A DNA stretch of 64,000 nt from Sycon ciliatum (GCF_964019385.1 NW_027044937.1:19244-83243); one strand, 5' to 3'. Positions 1 through 10,385 are shown, counted from the stretch's first letter. Made by a program: numbers and translations. The notes: a model not told the origin generated them from the letters alone.

Positions 1-608
1 GCTAACCTCCACGGGGCTCCAGAGGTCATGACTTTGTAACATGCATAATAATGTACATGTACGCGGAGTTTTGCAGACTATCCGTCAGTATCTCGTCCGC
101 CCCGGGATATCTGATAAAGGCTGATTCACTCGCCTCTTCTGCTACATGTACTGTGCCAGTGTGAGAAAGAACTTTGAAGGAGACGAGTTCTAGCATAAAA
201 TAATGGATTGCCATGATTTCTTCCCTGCTCTTCTTTAAAAATACTATCTGCATGACCTCCGAACCCTTTTACTATGCAGACCACCAGCACTGATCCGGTG
301 CATTGTACACAATTGTATAGCCTACATACTAGAACTGTGGTACAATCATGTAGTTATGTTCTTACCTCCGACAGGATGCCAAATTATGCTCCAAATTTTC
401 AACCACCAAATTATGCCAATAATTTTGCCAATAATTATGCCGGCATAATCCGCCGGTGCCTACACGGGAGCCTATAGGTTCATCCATACAAGAAAACATG
501 ATGAGGCTTGTACATAATTTTCATTTGCTTCAATCGCATGATTTCCTTAGTTTTGCGTTTTCTACCACCATCGGAACGCTATGAACATCAATTTGGTATG
601 CCTCTTAT
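1..608. other. No supportable gene; repeat remnant near 376-463
   Basis: I see no convincing coding exon here. At 376-463 there is AT-rich sequence with repeated ATTATGCC / GGCATAAT motifs resembling the ends of the hAT-type MITE at 29.4 kb, but with no second end or target duplication, so it is probably a truncated relative. Confidence 0.4.
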
Positions 609-1094
609 TAGGGTCAAAGCGATGTACCGGGTACCCGACCGTTAATCTCAGGTTCCGTTAGTGGAAGGGTACCCGTTTGGATTTTGATGGACCAGTCAGT
701 ACGGAGCAACACTGCTGGGATTTGTTGTATTTTTTTGTATTGTATTTTATTATTCTACTTGGGCATTCCCAACAGATCCTAAGGTCTTTTTACAGGGTGC
801 CCAAGGGATCGGTTATTCCAGGCGGGAGTCAAATATTTACAACTCCATGCTGGATGTCTGCATTGTGGTTGCATTTTCGCACCTAGTAGATCTACTCCTG
901 CGACTATCAGACACCAATCGATTTGCGAATCACAATGTGATATCAAAATGCAACCCGAGAACAGATGAATTAAAATCTTGATTTATGTGAAAATTGCGCA
1001 AAAAATTAAACATGGCTGCTAAAGGGTACCCGTTAACCCGCCCGTTAAGATAATTACCCGTTCGTTAGTTAAAGGTACACCCGTGTGACCCCTA
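609..1094. mobile_element. hAT-type MITE with 8-bp target duplication
   Basis: The ends are inverted: TAGGGTCA at the left and TGACCCCTA at the right, followed inward by GTACC and GGGTACCCG motifs. The flanks CCTCTTAT (601-608) and CCTCTAAT (1095-1102) match at 7 of 8 positions, as expected for an aged 8-bp hAT duplication. No transposase is encoded, so it would have been moved in trans. Confidence 0.7.
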
Positions 1095-1103
1095 CCTCTA
1101 ATA

Positions 1104-1392
1104 CACCTAACGCTTTCTGCCGAACTTTACACTTCGCTATCTCACGTCTGCCATTAAGAGCACACGAAAAGCCCGTTGCACCTTCCACCCGGAACACCTG
1201 CAAGCAAGCAACGCTCCCTGCTCAATACACAGTGTTTCGAGTGATCCATCCCTCATCAGTTGAGCTTGAGTAGGCTAAGGAATGTTGTGCCTGAAAACTC
1301 TAAATGATCACTTATAGAATGCGGACTTTTCGTGTGCTCTAAATGGCAGACGCGAGTTAGCGAAGTATAATGTTCGGCAGAAAGCTTTTGCT
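1104..1392. repeat. Foldback repeat of hammerhead family B
   Basis: Left (from TTTCTGCCGAAC) and right (to GTTCGGCAGAAA) arms are inverted copies that include GTGTGCTC..ATGGCAG motifs. The same sequence recurs at 22.7-23.4 kb. It encloses a minus-strand hammerhead at 1220-1265. No coding potential is seen. Confidence 0.6.
1220..1265 (-). ncRNA. Hammerhead ribozyme, family B, degenerate stem II
   Basis: Read on the minus strand: stem I GCTCAA, core CTGATGA (1259-1253), a weak stem II (GGG..CTC, one G-U), core GAAA, a short ACA/TGT stem III closed by CTG, cleavage triplet ending UA, then TTGAGC completing stem I. All core bases are present. The intact relative at 23052-23097 supports the call. 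Stem II has decayed, so activity is uncertain. Confidence 0.65.
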
Positions 1393-1526
1393 CCACATAC
1401 ATGTAGGAACAGCCAACTTCATATCTCAGGAGTTACACCCTTCATTTCACATCCATCTGTCATTGGCAGTCCTTTGACGAGCCAGGAAATGCTGAATAAA
1501 TGAAAAAAATACAAATACAAACGAGA

Positions 1527-2000
1527 GAGCTTGGAAGCTCAGGGCCCTACGCTATGCTTTTTGCCTAGCTCATCATGCATGTTATTAGAACTGATGGAAA
1601 TGTTTTTTTTCCATTGATTGGATACATCATTGTCGTCTACCACCTTAATGACTTAGGCAAAAAAGCATAGGCCAAGGGATGTTATAAATGTTTCATTTCT
1701 CTTATTTGTTTCAAGACAACTGTAACCTGGGATTCAAACCCGCACTATCGCCCTCCATGCATTCCCCCGATACACTTCGCATACATACTTATTCCTCCAA
1801 GTTGCTTCACGTTATGATCTTGCATTTGAAAGCCCTATTTGAATTTTGTGGCCAGCTGCAGCTGTCTTTGATGGTACGGTACTGGACAGGTACGGGATAG
1901 CACCGGGCATGCCAATGGCGCAAACAAACAAACAGACAAACACGCAATTACAGCTGTGTGGACCCTGGCTAGCGCCAGACGTTCCTGAAGCAACGTCTTT
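1527..2000 (-). repeat. Dispersed repeat with tRNA-like segment (copy 1)
   Basis: This segment recurs in the opposite orientation at 33.11-33.40 kb and 33.76-34.08 kb. It shares the end AGCTTGGAAGCTCAGGGCCC, a B-box-like GGGATTCAAACCC, and a CAGCTGGCCAC block followed by a TTTG-rich tract and GCGCTAGCCAGGGTCCACAC. It is probably a SINE or other short non-autonomous element. Class unknown. Confidence 0.5.
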
Positions 2001-2575
2001 TGCATAGCTACGGGAATAAAGAAACATTTTCCCGTAATTACTCACAGACGTTGAAGTTGAGTGGTATTTCCAAATGTTCCTGGCTGGAGAGTTGTAAGGA
2101 AATTGGTGTTGAGATCGCTGCGCACAGACCATAGATATTAAATTTGGCGGTGTCCCATTCAAGCGCACGTGACTGAACCGGAATGGATCAAAGTGCGTTT
2201 ACACCAACTCCCCTATACTTTGCTTTTTCTTACCTACAAAATTGGAACTTTTCCATACTCGGAGGCTCCACTGAAGCCAATCAAACATCTCTTCAACACC
2301 TACAACGCTTCGGTCTTTCACTGGAATTGAAATATTATTTCTAAGTAGTCTGCAAGTAGTGTTGGAGTAGAAATTGCCGAGGAAACGTCATGGAGGGGCG
2401 AGGTCTCCTGCGCAGGTATGAGTTTTGCCGTACTTCAGCAAGAATTCAAGAAGGTTTATTTCAAGAATATCCGAAAAGGAAGATGGCGGAAATGTCCCCA
2501 GTTCACCTTTGTTGAGCTGACAACACTTCCACATAGGTGAGAAATGATTAAAGTGCTAAAACTCAAAGATAGAAG
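2001..2575. other. Non-coding, nothing recognised
   Basis: No exon, RNA gene or clear repeat end was recognised. It is probably intronic sequence of the minus-strand LRR gene. Confidence 0.3.
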
Positions 2576-2900
2576 TTGCAAGTTGTAGACAAACACGTTG
2601 AACACATCAGGCAACACTGGCCACACTTTCACGACGTGTGACATGAAACAACTCCAACGATAACACATTCTCCTTCTGTTCAACATAGTTCTGGATCTAA
2701 TTAAAAATCATACATAGATCCTAACATAGTGAGATGTAACTTAGACCTTCCACGAGTTAAAATCGAAAATATATCATCATTATACCACTTACGAAACGTT
2801 TGATAGACGAAGGAAGTATGCATTTGATTTGTGGATTTGTGGCTTTGCGTGCAAAGTTATAAATTGCGAAACTATATTGACCGCCTCCAAACTACCATAT
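2576..2900 (+). repeat. Second copy of the 3' end of the LINE at 14.75-15.95 kb
   Basis: It shares long stretches with 15465-15930: GTAGACAAACACGTTGAACAC, CACTTTCACGA.GTGTGAC, AACGATAACACATTC, TAGTTCTGGATCTA, ACGAGTTAAAA and CCGCCTCCAAACT. Only the tail of the RT-encoding element is present. Confidence 0.5.
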
Positions 2901-2960
2901 AAAAATTCGTTATAAGTACCTACATTTACTTGAAGTACATAATTAACGTGTGCACAAGAG

Positions 2961-3101
2961 ATTGTAACATGGAAAAATGTGGGCATAAGTTATGCGATCG
3001 ATTCCACCAACTAAACCAGATTTTTGAACAGTCAGACGAGCACAATCTAGCACAAACCTGACAAGGAGTACTCTCGTGCCCACAATTTTCCATGTTACAA
3101 T
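2961..3101. repeat. Imperfect inverted repeat
   Basis: The arms ATTGTAACATGGAAAAATGT (2961 onward) and the complement of TGCCCACAATTTTCCATGTT (3077 onward) face each other across about 90 bases. No target duplication was recognised. Confidence 0.45.
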
Positions 3102-3193
3102 TAGCCTAGTTACAATGTTTTCCTTGGCTCACCATCTGAGTTCTTTTATATGCACAGGAGATTGTTCTACATTTATCAAAAATATGAACTCAC

Positions 3194-3265
3194 AGGTCTC
3201 GAAGGCTGAAGAGGTTTGCAAATGCTCTCTCCGGTAAAGATGTAAGAGAATTACTGCTCAGGTTC
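3194..3265 (-). CDS. LRR exon A of a minus-strand leucine-rich-repeat protein
   Basis: A 72-nt exon between acceptor TTGTCCACAG and donor GTGAGTT. It starts with the third base of a Leu codon and ends with two bases of the next (phase 2), so it encodes exactly one 24-residue repeat containing NLSSNSLTSLPERAFANLF, a typical extracellular LRR (LxLxxNxLxxLPxxAF). Such repeats build a curved solenoid that binds ligands outside the cell. Three sister exons with the same length and phase lie at 8662, 25221 and 25705. The next downstream exon was not found, and the gene may continue off the left end. Confidence 0.8.
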
Positions 3266-3693
3266 CTGTGGACAAGAATAGCAGAATTTATGATGTACAT
3301 CAAAGACCCGTATTATACATGGTTGTCATTGACAATTACTGTTGATGAGTCATTGAACATAGTGCAAAGGTACTCAAAACAAGGCTGACCCAATATGGAC
3401 AGTATATCGGATTTTTCGGTCAAAACTGTGCAGCGCATGGTGGTAACACTCGATTTCCCTTTCCCATATGTAGCATTAAGTACTCTCCTCAGGATACTTA
3501 GTAGAAACTGAATCTTCCCCGGATTGAACAGGAGATCTCTACCACTACTAGACAGAAAGCGGTCAATCTTGCTGAGATCGGAATTGAGTTTGGCGGTGAG
3601 ATCCATAATTTCATTGGCGGTGAGATCCAAAATTTCATTGCCGGTTCGATAGTGCGTGAGCTCATCTGAGTACTGTACTGCCGATATTTGGAG
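3266..3693. repeat. Duplicated intron segment with a 24-bp tandem repeat
   Basis: About 200 bases on the acceptor side of LRR exon A are also found beside the other LRR exons. A 24-bp unit beginning TTGGCGGTGAGATCC is repeated at 3590-3613 and 3614-3637 with a partial third copy. A minus-strand reading frame of about 160 codons crosses it and could hide an exon, but I recognise no domain. The part near 3430-3500 matches the sequence interrupted by the piggyBac-type element at 25.97 kb. Confidence 0.5.
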
Positions 3694-4137
3694 TAGGGCT
3701 GAGTCGGGTAGCATTTTCTTTGGGTATGGGGTTCGGGTAGTTTTCCACGGGTAGCTCGGGTACCCGATCTGGTAATGTTTCCATCGTAATACCACAATGC
3801 ACCCCTTCCCTTATACACTGGGTAGACAATGGACAACAACCCTACTACGACCGTCACTATTCACTCTTCTATAAAACATATTTTTAGTTTTGACATAGTT
3901 TTGACATCCATGTGTACATGATTGAGCAACATTGTTTTTTGAGTTTTGCCCGCACAAGAGGCTTTTCTCTCTCTGGACCATGGCATGGTATACATGCGGA
4001 GTATTATATGAATTTGTACATGTGCACTGTATATGATGTCATCTGCGACTTCGGGTTTTCGGGTACAATTCTGCACCCGTCTACCCGAGGTCCTCACGTG
4101 TAGCATGGGTACCCGACTACCGCCGTGCACACCACTG
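3694..4137. mobile_element. hAT-type MITE, perfect 8-bp duplication
   Basis: The flanks ATTTGGAG (3686-3693) and ATTTGGAG (4138-4145) are identical. The ends are TAGGGCTGAG and, on the complement, CAGTGGTGTG, fitting the hAT terminal pattern. Subterminal GGGTACCCG/GGGTAG motifs are repeated at both ends. No transposase. Confidence 0.8.
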
Positions 4138-4219
4138 ATTTGGAGTGCTGGAATAGAGAGGGGCTCTCACGAATATACACACAGAAAAGCACTAGTCCTA
4201 GGATCGTCCCCTGCGGCGT

Positions 4220-4544
4220 TAGGGAGGTTTAGTCCCACGTTTTCTGATTCACGACATACCGTGTATGGAGGCTCACCCACGTTCCGCCAGAACGTGGGTG
4301 AAAATCAGAATGGAGCGCATTGTGCAAGCTGTGAGGGTGCTCAGCTGAAGAAGTTTCCGAAGCACGAAATCAAAATATTCGATGAGCTTCGAAACTTCGT
4401 CTTTGCCCAAGTTTGGGCCTTTTGTTTCATGCTTTTGTTTGTTCAGTGTGACTAAAGACAACATTGCCAACGTGGGTGCATTGCAGGAACTTTACGTGTA
4501 TCACCCACGTTCCCGTATCGGTTACGTGGGACTAAACCTTCCTA
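4220..4544. mobile_element. TIR element with TTTAGTCCCACGT ends
   Basis: The left end TAGGGAGGTTTAGTCCCACG and the complement of the right end TAGGAAGGTTTAGTCCCACG differ by one base. ACGTGGGTGA-type motifs repeat internally in both orientations. I see no clear target duplication, so the superfamily is uncertain (the TAGG start suggests hAT). Confidence 0.6.
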
Positions 4545-4696
4545 TTCCCATTGAGCAACGGAATGCTGCATCAGATTCTCCAACAACAATGACCTGCTGT
4601 TGTCGACCTGCCAGGTAGATCCAAAACGATCACAGAGCTATGCCAGGTATTCAGATGGCTTGCAGGGCAAGGGGAAGCCGGATGCGTTGAACCTGA

Positions 4697-5077
4697 TCGG
4701 ACGACTTGGACATATCCTGTTGTATTGCTCCTATAGTTCAACACCACCAACACCAGCAACACGACGAACAATGGACTACAGTTACCAGCCGCAAACTGAG
4801 AGGTTCTCTTGGCTCCCTGCGGAAAGTATACTTTGTTGGCAATATTGATGACAGTTGCGACGCAGACTCCATAACGTCCCACTGTGTCCAGAATGGCATC
4901 ACACCCACAGCTTGCCGCACCTTTCCTTCTCGCAAGCATGTAGGCACAAAAGCTGCAAGGCTTACAGTCCGTGAAGACCAATGTGCAGCCATCGAGGCAG
5001 ATGGGTTTTGGCCAGCGCCCATTCAGGTTCGGCCATGGGACTTCAGCGAGGCAAATAGGCCCACAGCCACCAACTAA
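4697..5077 (+). pseudogene. LINE ORF1 C-terminal fragment (RRM-like/CTD type)
   Basis: The open frame ends at 5077, 125 bases before the first Met of ORF2. Its product contains KVYFVGNIDDSCDADS, then an SRKHVGTKAARLTV strand and DGFWPAPIQVRPWDF. This order (VGN.., a strand with K/R-x-F/L-x-V, then WP..I.VRPW) is what I know from the C-terminal half of ORF1p in CR1/L2-like LINEs, an RNA-binding chaperone. A stop at 4694-4696 precedes it and no good ATG is present, so I treat it as a 5'-truncated or frameshifted remnant. Confidence 0.55.
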
Positions 5078-5078
5078 T

Positions 5079-5315
5079 CGACCGTGTTCCCACTCAATCC
5101 CCATGCACCAGTCTTCTTACCTCGCATCTATCGTGCCCAACCCTGCTCAACAGCAGCCACGACCTTGTTCCCACTCAACCCCCATGCACCAGTCTTCATA
5201 CCTTGCACCTATCGTGCCCAACCCCGCTCAACACCAGCCACGACCGTGTTCCCACTCAATCCCCATGCCCAGTTTTCATGCCTCGCACCTATCGTGCCCA
5301 ACCCCACTCAACGTT
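5079..5315 (+). repeat. 81-bp minisatellite, about three copies
   Basis: The motif CGACCGTGTTCCCACTCAA starts at 5079, 5160 and 5241, a period of 81 bp (27 codons). It spans the ORF1/ORF2 junction and encodes Pro/Ser/His-rich sequence in all frames. The third copy is diverged. Confidence 0.85.
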
Positions 5316-8289
5316 TGTAAGAGAACAACCTCCACCTGATACCACACCAGTAAACGCATCCCCCCACAACAATAACAATAATTCTTGCATTCGGATATGT
5401 ACCCTGAACTGTCGTAGTATGAAACATAAACTGGCTGATATTACAGACCTCCTTGACCACCATAAAGTAGACATTTTGTGTATAACGGAAACGTGGCTAA
5501 ATTCGTGTATCCCAGACGAGATCATTAAGATACCGGGTTACGACCTGTTCCGTCGTGACCGGTCCCAGTGCAGCACTACATGGAGCGACTTGGGTGGTGG
5601 TGGGGTAGCAGTCTTCTCTTCGTCCGCTCTTTGTGCTATGCGCCGCCGGGATCTAGAGTGCAACAATTCAGAGATGATAACTGTCGAAACAGGAGCTACA
5701 ATCATTTCCTGTATGTACCGTCCTCCAAGACACGATAGTCTTGCATTCTGCAACTCATTCAGTCCTCTTCACCCCCTCGTTGACAACCGTCCAGTAATTG
5801 TCGTGGGAGACTTTAACTCCAAGAACAATGAGTGGAACAACGCAGACCCTACGAACACTGCAGGTAGACACATGCAGTCCGCCTTTGACGACTATGGCTT
5901 CACTATGGTCTCCAAGAACCATGGAACGAGGCCAACTAAAGATTCTAATCCGTCCCTAGACCTGATTTTAACTAATATGCCCCATCTTGTCACTTCATGT
6001 TACACATCCATGCCCATTGCAGACCACTGTCCTCTATTTTGCGCATATTCTCCACCAGAGAAACGCCACTCTAGAAGTACTGTCAACGCAGCCGCAGTCT
6101 CCAGAAAGGTTGACATGCACCTCCTCAGGCAGAAACTGAGCACACTACCATTGACCGAATGCATGCAGGGCACCAACGTGCACATCAGTTTCAGATGCAT
6201 GGCCTACTCTGCACTGCTGGACCAGGCAATTCAGGCAGCAACGACCATCACACGCCAGAAAAACACCCAGTCGAACCAACCATGGTTCACAAAAAAACTT
6301 AAGACGCAACGTCAGCGAACTAACCGCCTCTATGTGCTCCACCGAAAGGAGCCACTCAACGATTCCTTACGAGCTGCATACAAACTCTCGCGCAACCTGT
6401 ACCACCGGTCATTAAGAGCCGCCAAGGACACATACTTGTCAACGCTCGGATACACAATGCTTGGCAAGGAAAGAAAGGGTGGCTATGCGTGGTGGAAACG
6501 TGCCAAAGCAATATGCAATATTGACCAAACAAATAAAAAGGCAATTCCAGACCTGCAGAACGGCAATGAAATTCACAAAACAGATCAAGCGAAGGCCGAA
6601 ACGCTGTGTACCTTCTTTGCCCGCCAATGCACCACTCAGCCAACGCCGCCGAATACTGTAGCAACTAGTATAACAATCAATGAAGCCGACGTCGATGGAA
6701 ACAAATTTGGATTCGGAAACATACACCCTGTTGAAGTCTTCGATGCAGCAAAGAGGCTGCAACAACATAAATCATCATCAGACATCAACCTGACAAACCG
6801 TATACTAAAGCAATTCGCAGATATCCTTTCCCAATCACTATCAGTATTGTTCAACTACAGCCTTGATGATGGTGTGTTCCCGTCCTCCTGGAAATCATCC
6901 ACTGTAATACCGGTGTACAAGAATAGAGGTTGCGCCAAAGAACCTACCAATTACAGACCTATATCCCTTCTCCCATGCATAGCGAAACTAATGGAAAAGA
7001 TTCTCTCGGAACGTCTACTTCGATACTTGATGACCCAGGGTGTAATTTGTAAAGGTCAATTCGCATATGTATGCAACAAGTCTGTAACGGACCAACTTAT
7101 CTTGCTAACCCAATCAATGGCTGTAAATATTGATAATGGCACTAATTTTGACCTGATATCTCTAGATTTCAGGAAAGCTTTCGACCGGGTCGACCACTCT
7201 ATACTCCTAAAGAAATTCGGTAAGATTGCTACAGCTTCGTCAGTAAAATGGCTGAAGAGCTTCTTAGGGGATCGACAAATTGAAGTGAAGGTACATAGCA
7301 CTAAATCGAAGAAGCGGAGCATCAACTGCGGAGTGCCTCAAGGTTCCCACCTTTCACCACTCCTATTCCTACTCTATATAAATGACCTGCCCAACGCTAT
7401 GCAACATTGCACGCAATATCTATTTGCAGATGATGTCACCCTCCTACTGGCTTACAAACCTGAAGACACCCTCGCCAGTAGAGCGAACATGCAGTCTGAT
7501 CTCGATGCATGTCAAACATGGGGCAGGAACAATGGAGGTGAATTCTCAGCAAGCAAGACATCCGTGCTGTGCCATAGAGCTATCAATGATACACCTACTG
7601 CAGGAATGCAATACCAAATGTACAATGAGCCATTAACGGTGGTTTCTGAACTGCAACATCTTGGCATCACCTTGACCGACAACCTGGATTTCCGCAAACA
7701 TGTCGCCTCAATAACTTCGAAGTTCCGATATCGAGTGCACCTACTGTCAATTATGTCCCAGCAACTTACGCCTTCGGCAATGATCATACTGTACAAAGGG
7801 TTCGTAAGACCTGTGATCGAATATAGCTGTACGGTGTGGTCGTTTGGATCTAATAAGAAACCCATGACCACTCTTGATCAATTACAGGCAAGGTTTGCTA
7901 GAGCTCTACTGAAAAAGAAAAAAATTGCATTTGATTACACTTCTTCCAAATCTGTCTTAAATTCTAAATGCTCCCTAGAGTCACTAGCCTATCGTCGTCA
8001 AATCATCAGTCTCACAACTTTTCACAGATATGTTTTCCATCATCGTGATTACCTTGCTGATTTCCATTTCAAGATTACGAATAGTGAGCGACGACCAAAT
8101 AAAATCATTCTTCCCAAATTTAAATCATTGTCTAAGTCTCTCTTCATGTTCCGAACTGCTATTCTATGGAACTGTTTACCCCCCAGTCTAACATCGGAAG
8201 CCTCGCTCTATAAGTTCAAAGCTGCCCTCAGGAAATTTACAGCTGACTATGCTTATGCAATCAACGGAATTCCGCCACCTTGCAGTTGA
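5203..8289 (+). CDS. LINE ORF2: AP endonuclease plus reverse transcriptase
   Basis: The 1028-codon frame is uninterrupted. After a Pro/Asn-rich lead, an APE-type endonuclease shows LNCRS (N69), ITETWL (E96), VVGDFN (D203/N205), SLDLILTN (D253) and ADHCPLF (D274/H275). The RT follows with NYRPISLLP, LDFRKAFD (D655), GVPQGSHLSPLLF and FADD (741-744), then the YxKxFVRPVIEY..VW and LWNCLPP regions typical of Jockey/CR1-group C termini. The enzyme nicks target DNA and primes reverse transcription from the nick. The catalytic residues I can see are intact. The start is the first Met in frame, but translation might start elsewhere because the minisatellite overlaps it. Confidence 0.85.
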   Translation: MHLSCPTPLNTSHDRVPTQSPCPVFMPRTYRAQPHSTFVREQPPPDTTPVNASPHNNNNNSCIRICTLNCRSMKHKLADITDLLDHHKVDILCITETWLNSCIPDEIIKIPGYDLFRRDRSQCSTTWSDLGGGGVAVFSSSALCAMRRRDLECNNSEMITVETGATIISCMYRPPRHDSLAFCNSFSPLHPLVDNRPVIVVGDFNSKNNEWNNADPTNTAGRHMQSAFDDYGFTMVSKNHGTRPTKDSNPSLDLILTNMPHLVTSCYTSMPIADHCPLFCAYSPPEKRHSRSTVNAAAVSRKVDMHLLRQKLSTLPLTECMQGTNVHISFRCMAYSALLDQAIQAATTITRQKNTQSNQPWFTKKLKTQRQRTNRLYVLHRKEPLNDSLRAAYKLSRNLYHRSLRAAKDTYLSTLGYTMLGKERKGGYAWWKRAKAICNIDQTNKKAIPDLQNGNEIHKTDQAKAETLCTFFARQCTTQPTPPNTVATSITINEADVDGNKFGFGNIHPVEVFDAAKRLQQHKSSSDINLTNRILKQFADILSQSLSVLFNYSLDDGVFPSSWKSSTVIPVYKNRGCAKEPTNYRPISLLPCIAKLMEKILSERLLRYLMTQGVICKGQFAYVCNKSVTDQLILLTQSMAVNIDNGTNFDLISLDFRKAFDRVDHSILLKKFGKIATASSVKWLKSFLGDRQIEVKVHSTKSKKRSINCGVPQGSHLSPLLFLLYINDLPNAMQHCTQYLFADDVTLLLAYKPEDTLASRANMQSDLDACQTWGRNNGGEFSASKTSVLCHRAINDTPTAGMQYQMYNEPLTVVSELQHLGITLTDNLDFRKHVASITSKFRYRVHLLSIMSQQLTPSAMIILYKGFVRPVIEYSCTVWSFGSNKKPMTTLDQLQARFARALLKKKKIAFDYTSSKSVLNSKCSLESLAYRRQIISLTTFHRYVFHHRDYLADFHFKITNSERRPNKIILPKFKSLSKSLFMFRTAILWNCLPPSLTSEASLYKFKAALRKFTADYAYAINGIPPPCS

Positions 8290-8661
8290 TTTTCCCCATT
8301 TCTCTCCTCATCAATCCCTACTTCTCTTTGTACATACATCTACATCTACTGTTCTTTCAATCAAATGAACCCCTCGATAGGCACATTGCCTTTGGGTCAT
8401 TTCATAATAATAATACTTAGCTCAGTTTGGTTGTCTTCTTCTAACATTCAATCAATAATGTAACAGGGTATGCCAGTGTCTAGATTCCCTTCAGAATATT
8501 GTGAAAGGCTTTGCACAGTTGATCTACACCTGCAATTTTTGAGCGAAATCGGAAAGATCGACTTGCACACGTACTTTGTTATTATCGGACATGCTCTCTT
8601 AGGTACACACATGTAGTTTACACAGGCGAATGGCCTTCATTTATTCAAACTATGTACTCAC

Positions 8662-8733
8662 AATCGCTGAAGGTTGGAGAGATTTGCAAATGCTCCATCC
8701 GGTAAAGATGTTAAATTATTTCTGCTCAAGTAC
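8662..8733 (-). CDS. LRR exon B of the minus-strand LRR protein
   Basis: A 72-nt phase-2 exon between acceptor TTGTTAACAG and donor GTGAGTAC. It encodes one repeat containing YLSRNNLTSLPDGAFANLS. Exon length, phase and about 200 bases of flanking intron match exons A, C and D, so the copies arose by duplication of a segment larger than the exon. It would join to exon A with a Leu codon split TT|G. Confidence 0.8.
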
Positions 8734-9119
8734 CTGTTAACAAGAATAGCAGAATTGATGGTGTGCATCAATGATTCGTAGTATGCGTGATTGGCATGAC
8801 AACTATTGGTGAGGAGTCATTTATCATAATACAAAGGTACCCAAAACAAGGTTAACCTATTAGGGTCACCTATGCCCACATCCTTTGCATTTTCTCCAAC
8901 TCGAAATTGGATCTGCCAAAAAGTCAACGTCGTAGATTTTTCTTGTGGGTGGTACTCTTTCACGTTATGTCCCTCTCCTTTGGGTTTCCGGATCAACGTC
9001 TATAATTACCGAATATAACCGAATATGGCCACATTAACTATGTTGTGAATAGGTTTTTCCCCAAATCGGCCACCCGAAAAATTCGCCGAAAACGAGACTT
9101 ATCGAAAAATTGCTAGGCT
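8734..9119. other. Duplicated LRR-intron sequence and a TTCGCCGAAAA repeat
   Basis: Positions 8734-8860 match the intron beside exon A (TGTGCATCAA.GA.TCGTA, CATGACAA, GAGTCATT). The segment 9050-9119 contains AAATTCGCCGAAAACGAGAC, which recurs at 13.15 kb. No gene. Confidence 0.45.
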
Positions 9120-9984
9120 TGTTAAGTGTTGTGGTTCTAGGTCAGTGGTGTCCCGACATATCACCGAACAACAGTTCACCGAGTGACAGTTCACCGACCG
9201 ATAGCTCACCGAATACCCAGTTCACAGAATGCCCATTTAACGGAATGCACAACTCACAGAATGACAGTTCACCGAGCGGCCAATTCGCCGAACAGACATT
9301 TCACCGAAAGAAAGAAAAAATACAGAAGGACGGAGAGAATTTTGAATTTTAATATACTTCGAGGTAATTAGTTCAAGCAAGAGTACATAACCCCCCAGAT
9401 TGTGCAACGCCTGATCCAGCTCTGCATAGGGTCTGGTTTTTTTTGTACATATCCAGTACCACCAGTGCGCCCAAGTTAGCTGCGTTCTGTTCGCTTCAGA
9501 GCTACGGATGATGGTAAGTTCACCACAGCTCACCCTTTTTCCCAGTGAACCCGGGACGATCTGGTGGGAAGAGTCCTGACTCGTCGCGGCTTTTTTTGTC
9601 TTCACGCAGCCTCTGCAGGACAGCTCGTCTCTCTTTCGCAGCTCCATTCAACAGTCTCGTTTCTTCCTCTATTGTATTGCACGTAGGCATATACCCATCC
9701 TTGACTAGTTTGGGTTTGCCTCGCAAAGTGAGGCAGGTAAAATCGGGATACGTGTCCATGGTTGAGTCACCAAAATAAAGGATTCCGTACCCAACGCTTA
9801 CAGTTTTTCATTGAAATTCGGCAACAGGGCCGGCGGTGAAAATATAATATTTTCGTCGAAATGTAACACATTCGGCGAAAAAATCAAGCTGCGAAACAGC
9901 ACAGTTGCGAAATGTCATTCGATGAATTGACCACCTCGAAATGTCTCTCGACGAAATGTCACAGGCCTAACTGACCGGATACCG
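9120..9984. repeat. Insertion rich in short CAGTTCACCGA-like repeats
   Basis: The left part (9150-9305) repeats CAGTTCACCGA-type units of about 11-25 bases. The right part (9840-9965) repeats GACATTTCG-type units on the complement. Compared with the uninterrupted relative at 13.14-13.25 kb, it splits a TTCGCCGAAAAC..GAGAATCGCCGAAAA repeat. It is probably a non-autonomous DNA element with subterminal repeats. No transposase. Confidence 0.4.
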
Positions 9985-10200
9985 CTTGTCACCGATTTTG
10001 AAAGGGTTCCCTCGAGAATCGCCGAAAATATAACAAAATGTTGTTGCAAAGTGCGTTTACGAACGAACGATGTTGCTGCAAACATGACTGCTCCAGCTCA
10101 CTATTTCAGTATTTGCAGTACCGGTGCGTGGATGGTTGAGGTCGTATAACTAGTGTCTAGGCCTCGACCAAATATGCTAAAAAAAACATATTATACGTAT

Positions 10201-10320
10201 AGGATATTGACCAAGATGAGGTCTATATGGGAAATATAGGCCGAGTAAATGACCTCGGCGGACCTCGGTCTTTTACTCGGACTATATTTCCCATATAGAC
10301 CTCGTCTTGGTCAATATCCT
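10201..10320. repeat. Near-perfect 120-bp hairpin
   Basis: AGGATATTGACCAAGATGAG at the left pairs with CTCGTCTTGGTCAATATCCT at the right. The arms run almost to the centre, with few mismatches. It may be a compact foldback element. Confidence 0.75.
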
Positions 10321-10385
10321 ATTTATCACGATTCTTTTGCCATAACCCCAGAATTTGAACCTTTAGGAGCCATTTAACCTTTTTA

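Larger units (their letters stand above)
4560..8418 (+). mobile_element. Jockey/CR1-group LINE, 5'-truncated, with ATA-rich tail
   Basis: It contains an ORF1 C-terminal fragment, an 81-bp minisatellite, a long endonuclease-RT reading frame and a short 3' UTR ending in CCTTTGGGTCATTTC followed by (ATA)n at about 8401-8415. No complete ORF1 is present, so the copy is truncated or decayed at its 5' side. It lies in an intron of the LRR gene, in the opposite orientation. Confidence 0.75.

Noticed and set aside
26-253. 75-codon minus-strand frame as an exon
   Set aside because: No domain recognised and the candidate acceptor is poor. It could be an exon of the LRR gene, but the sequence alone does not support it.
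9110-9371. Ser/Pro/Asn-rich frames at 9.1-9.37 kb
   Set aside because: They translate the short CAGTTCACCGA-like repeats; no splice sites or homology.
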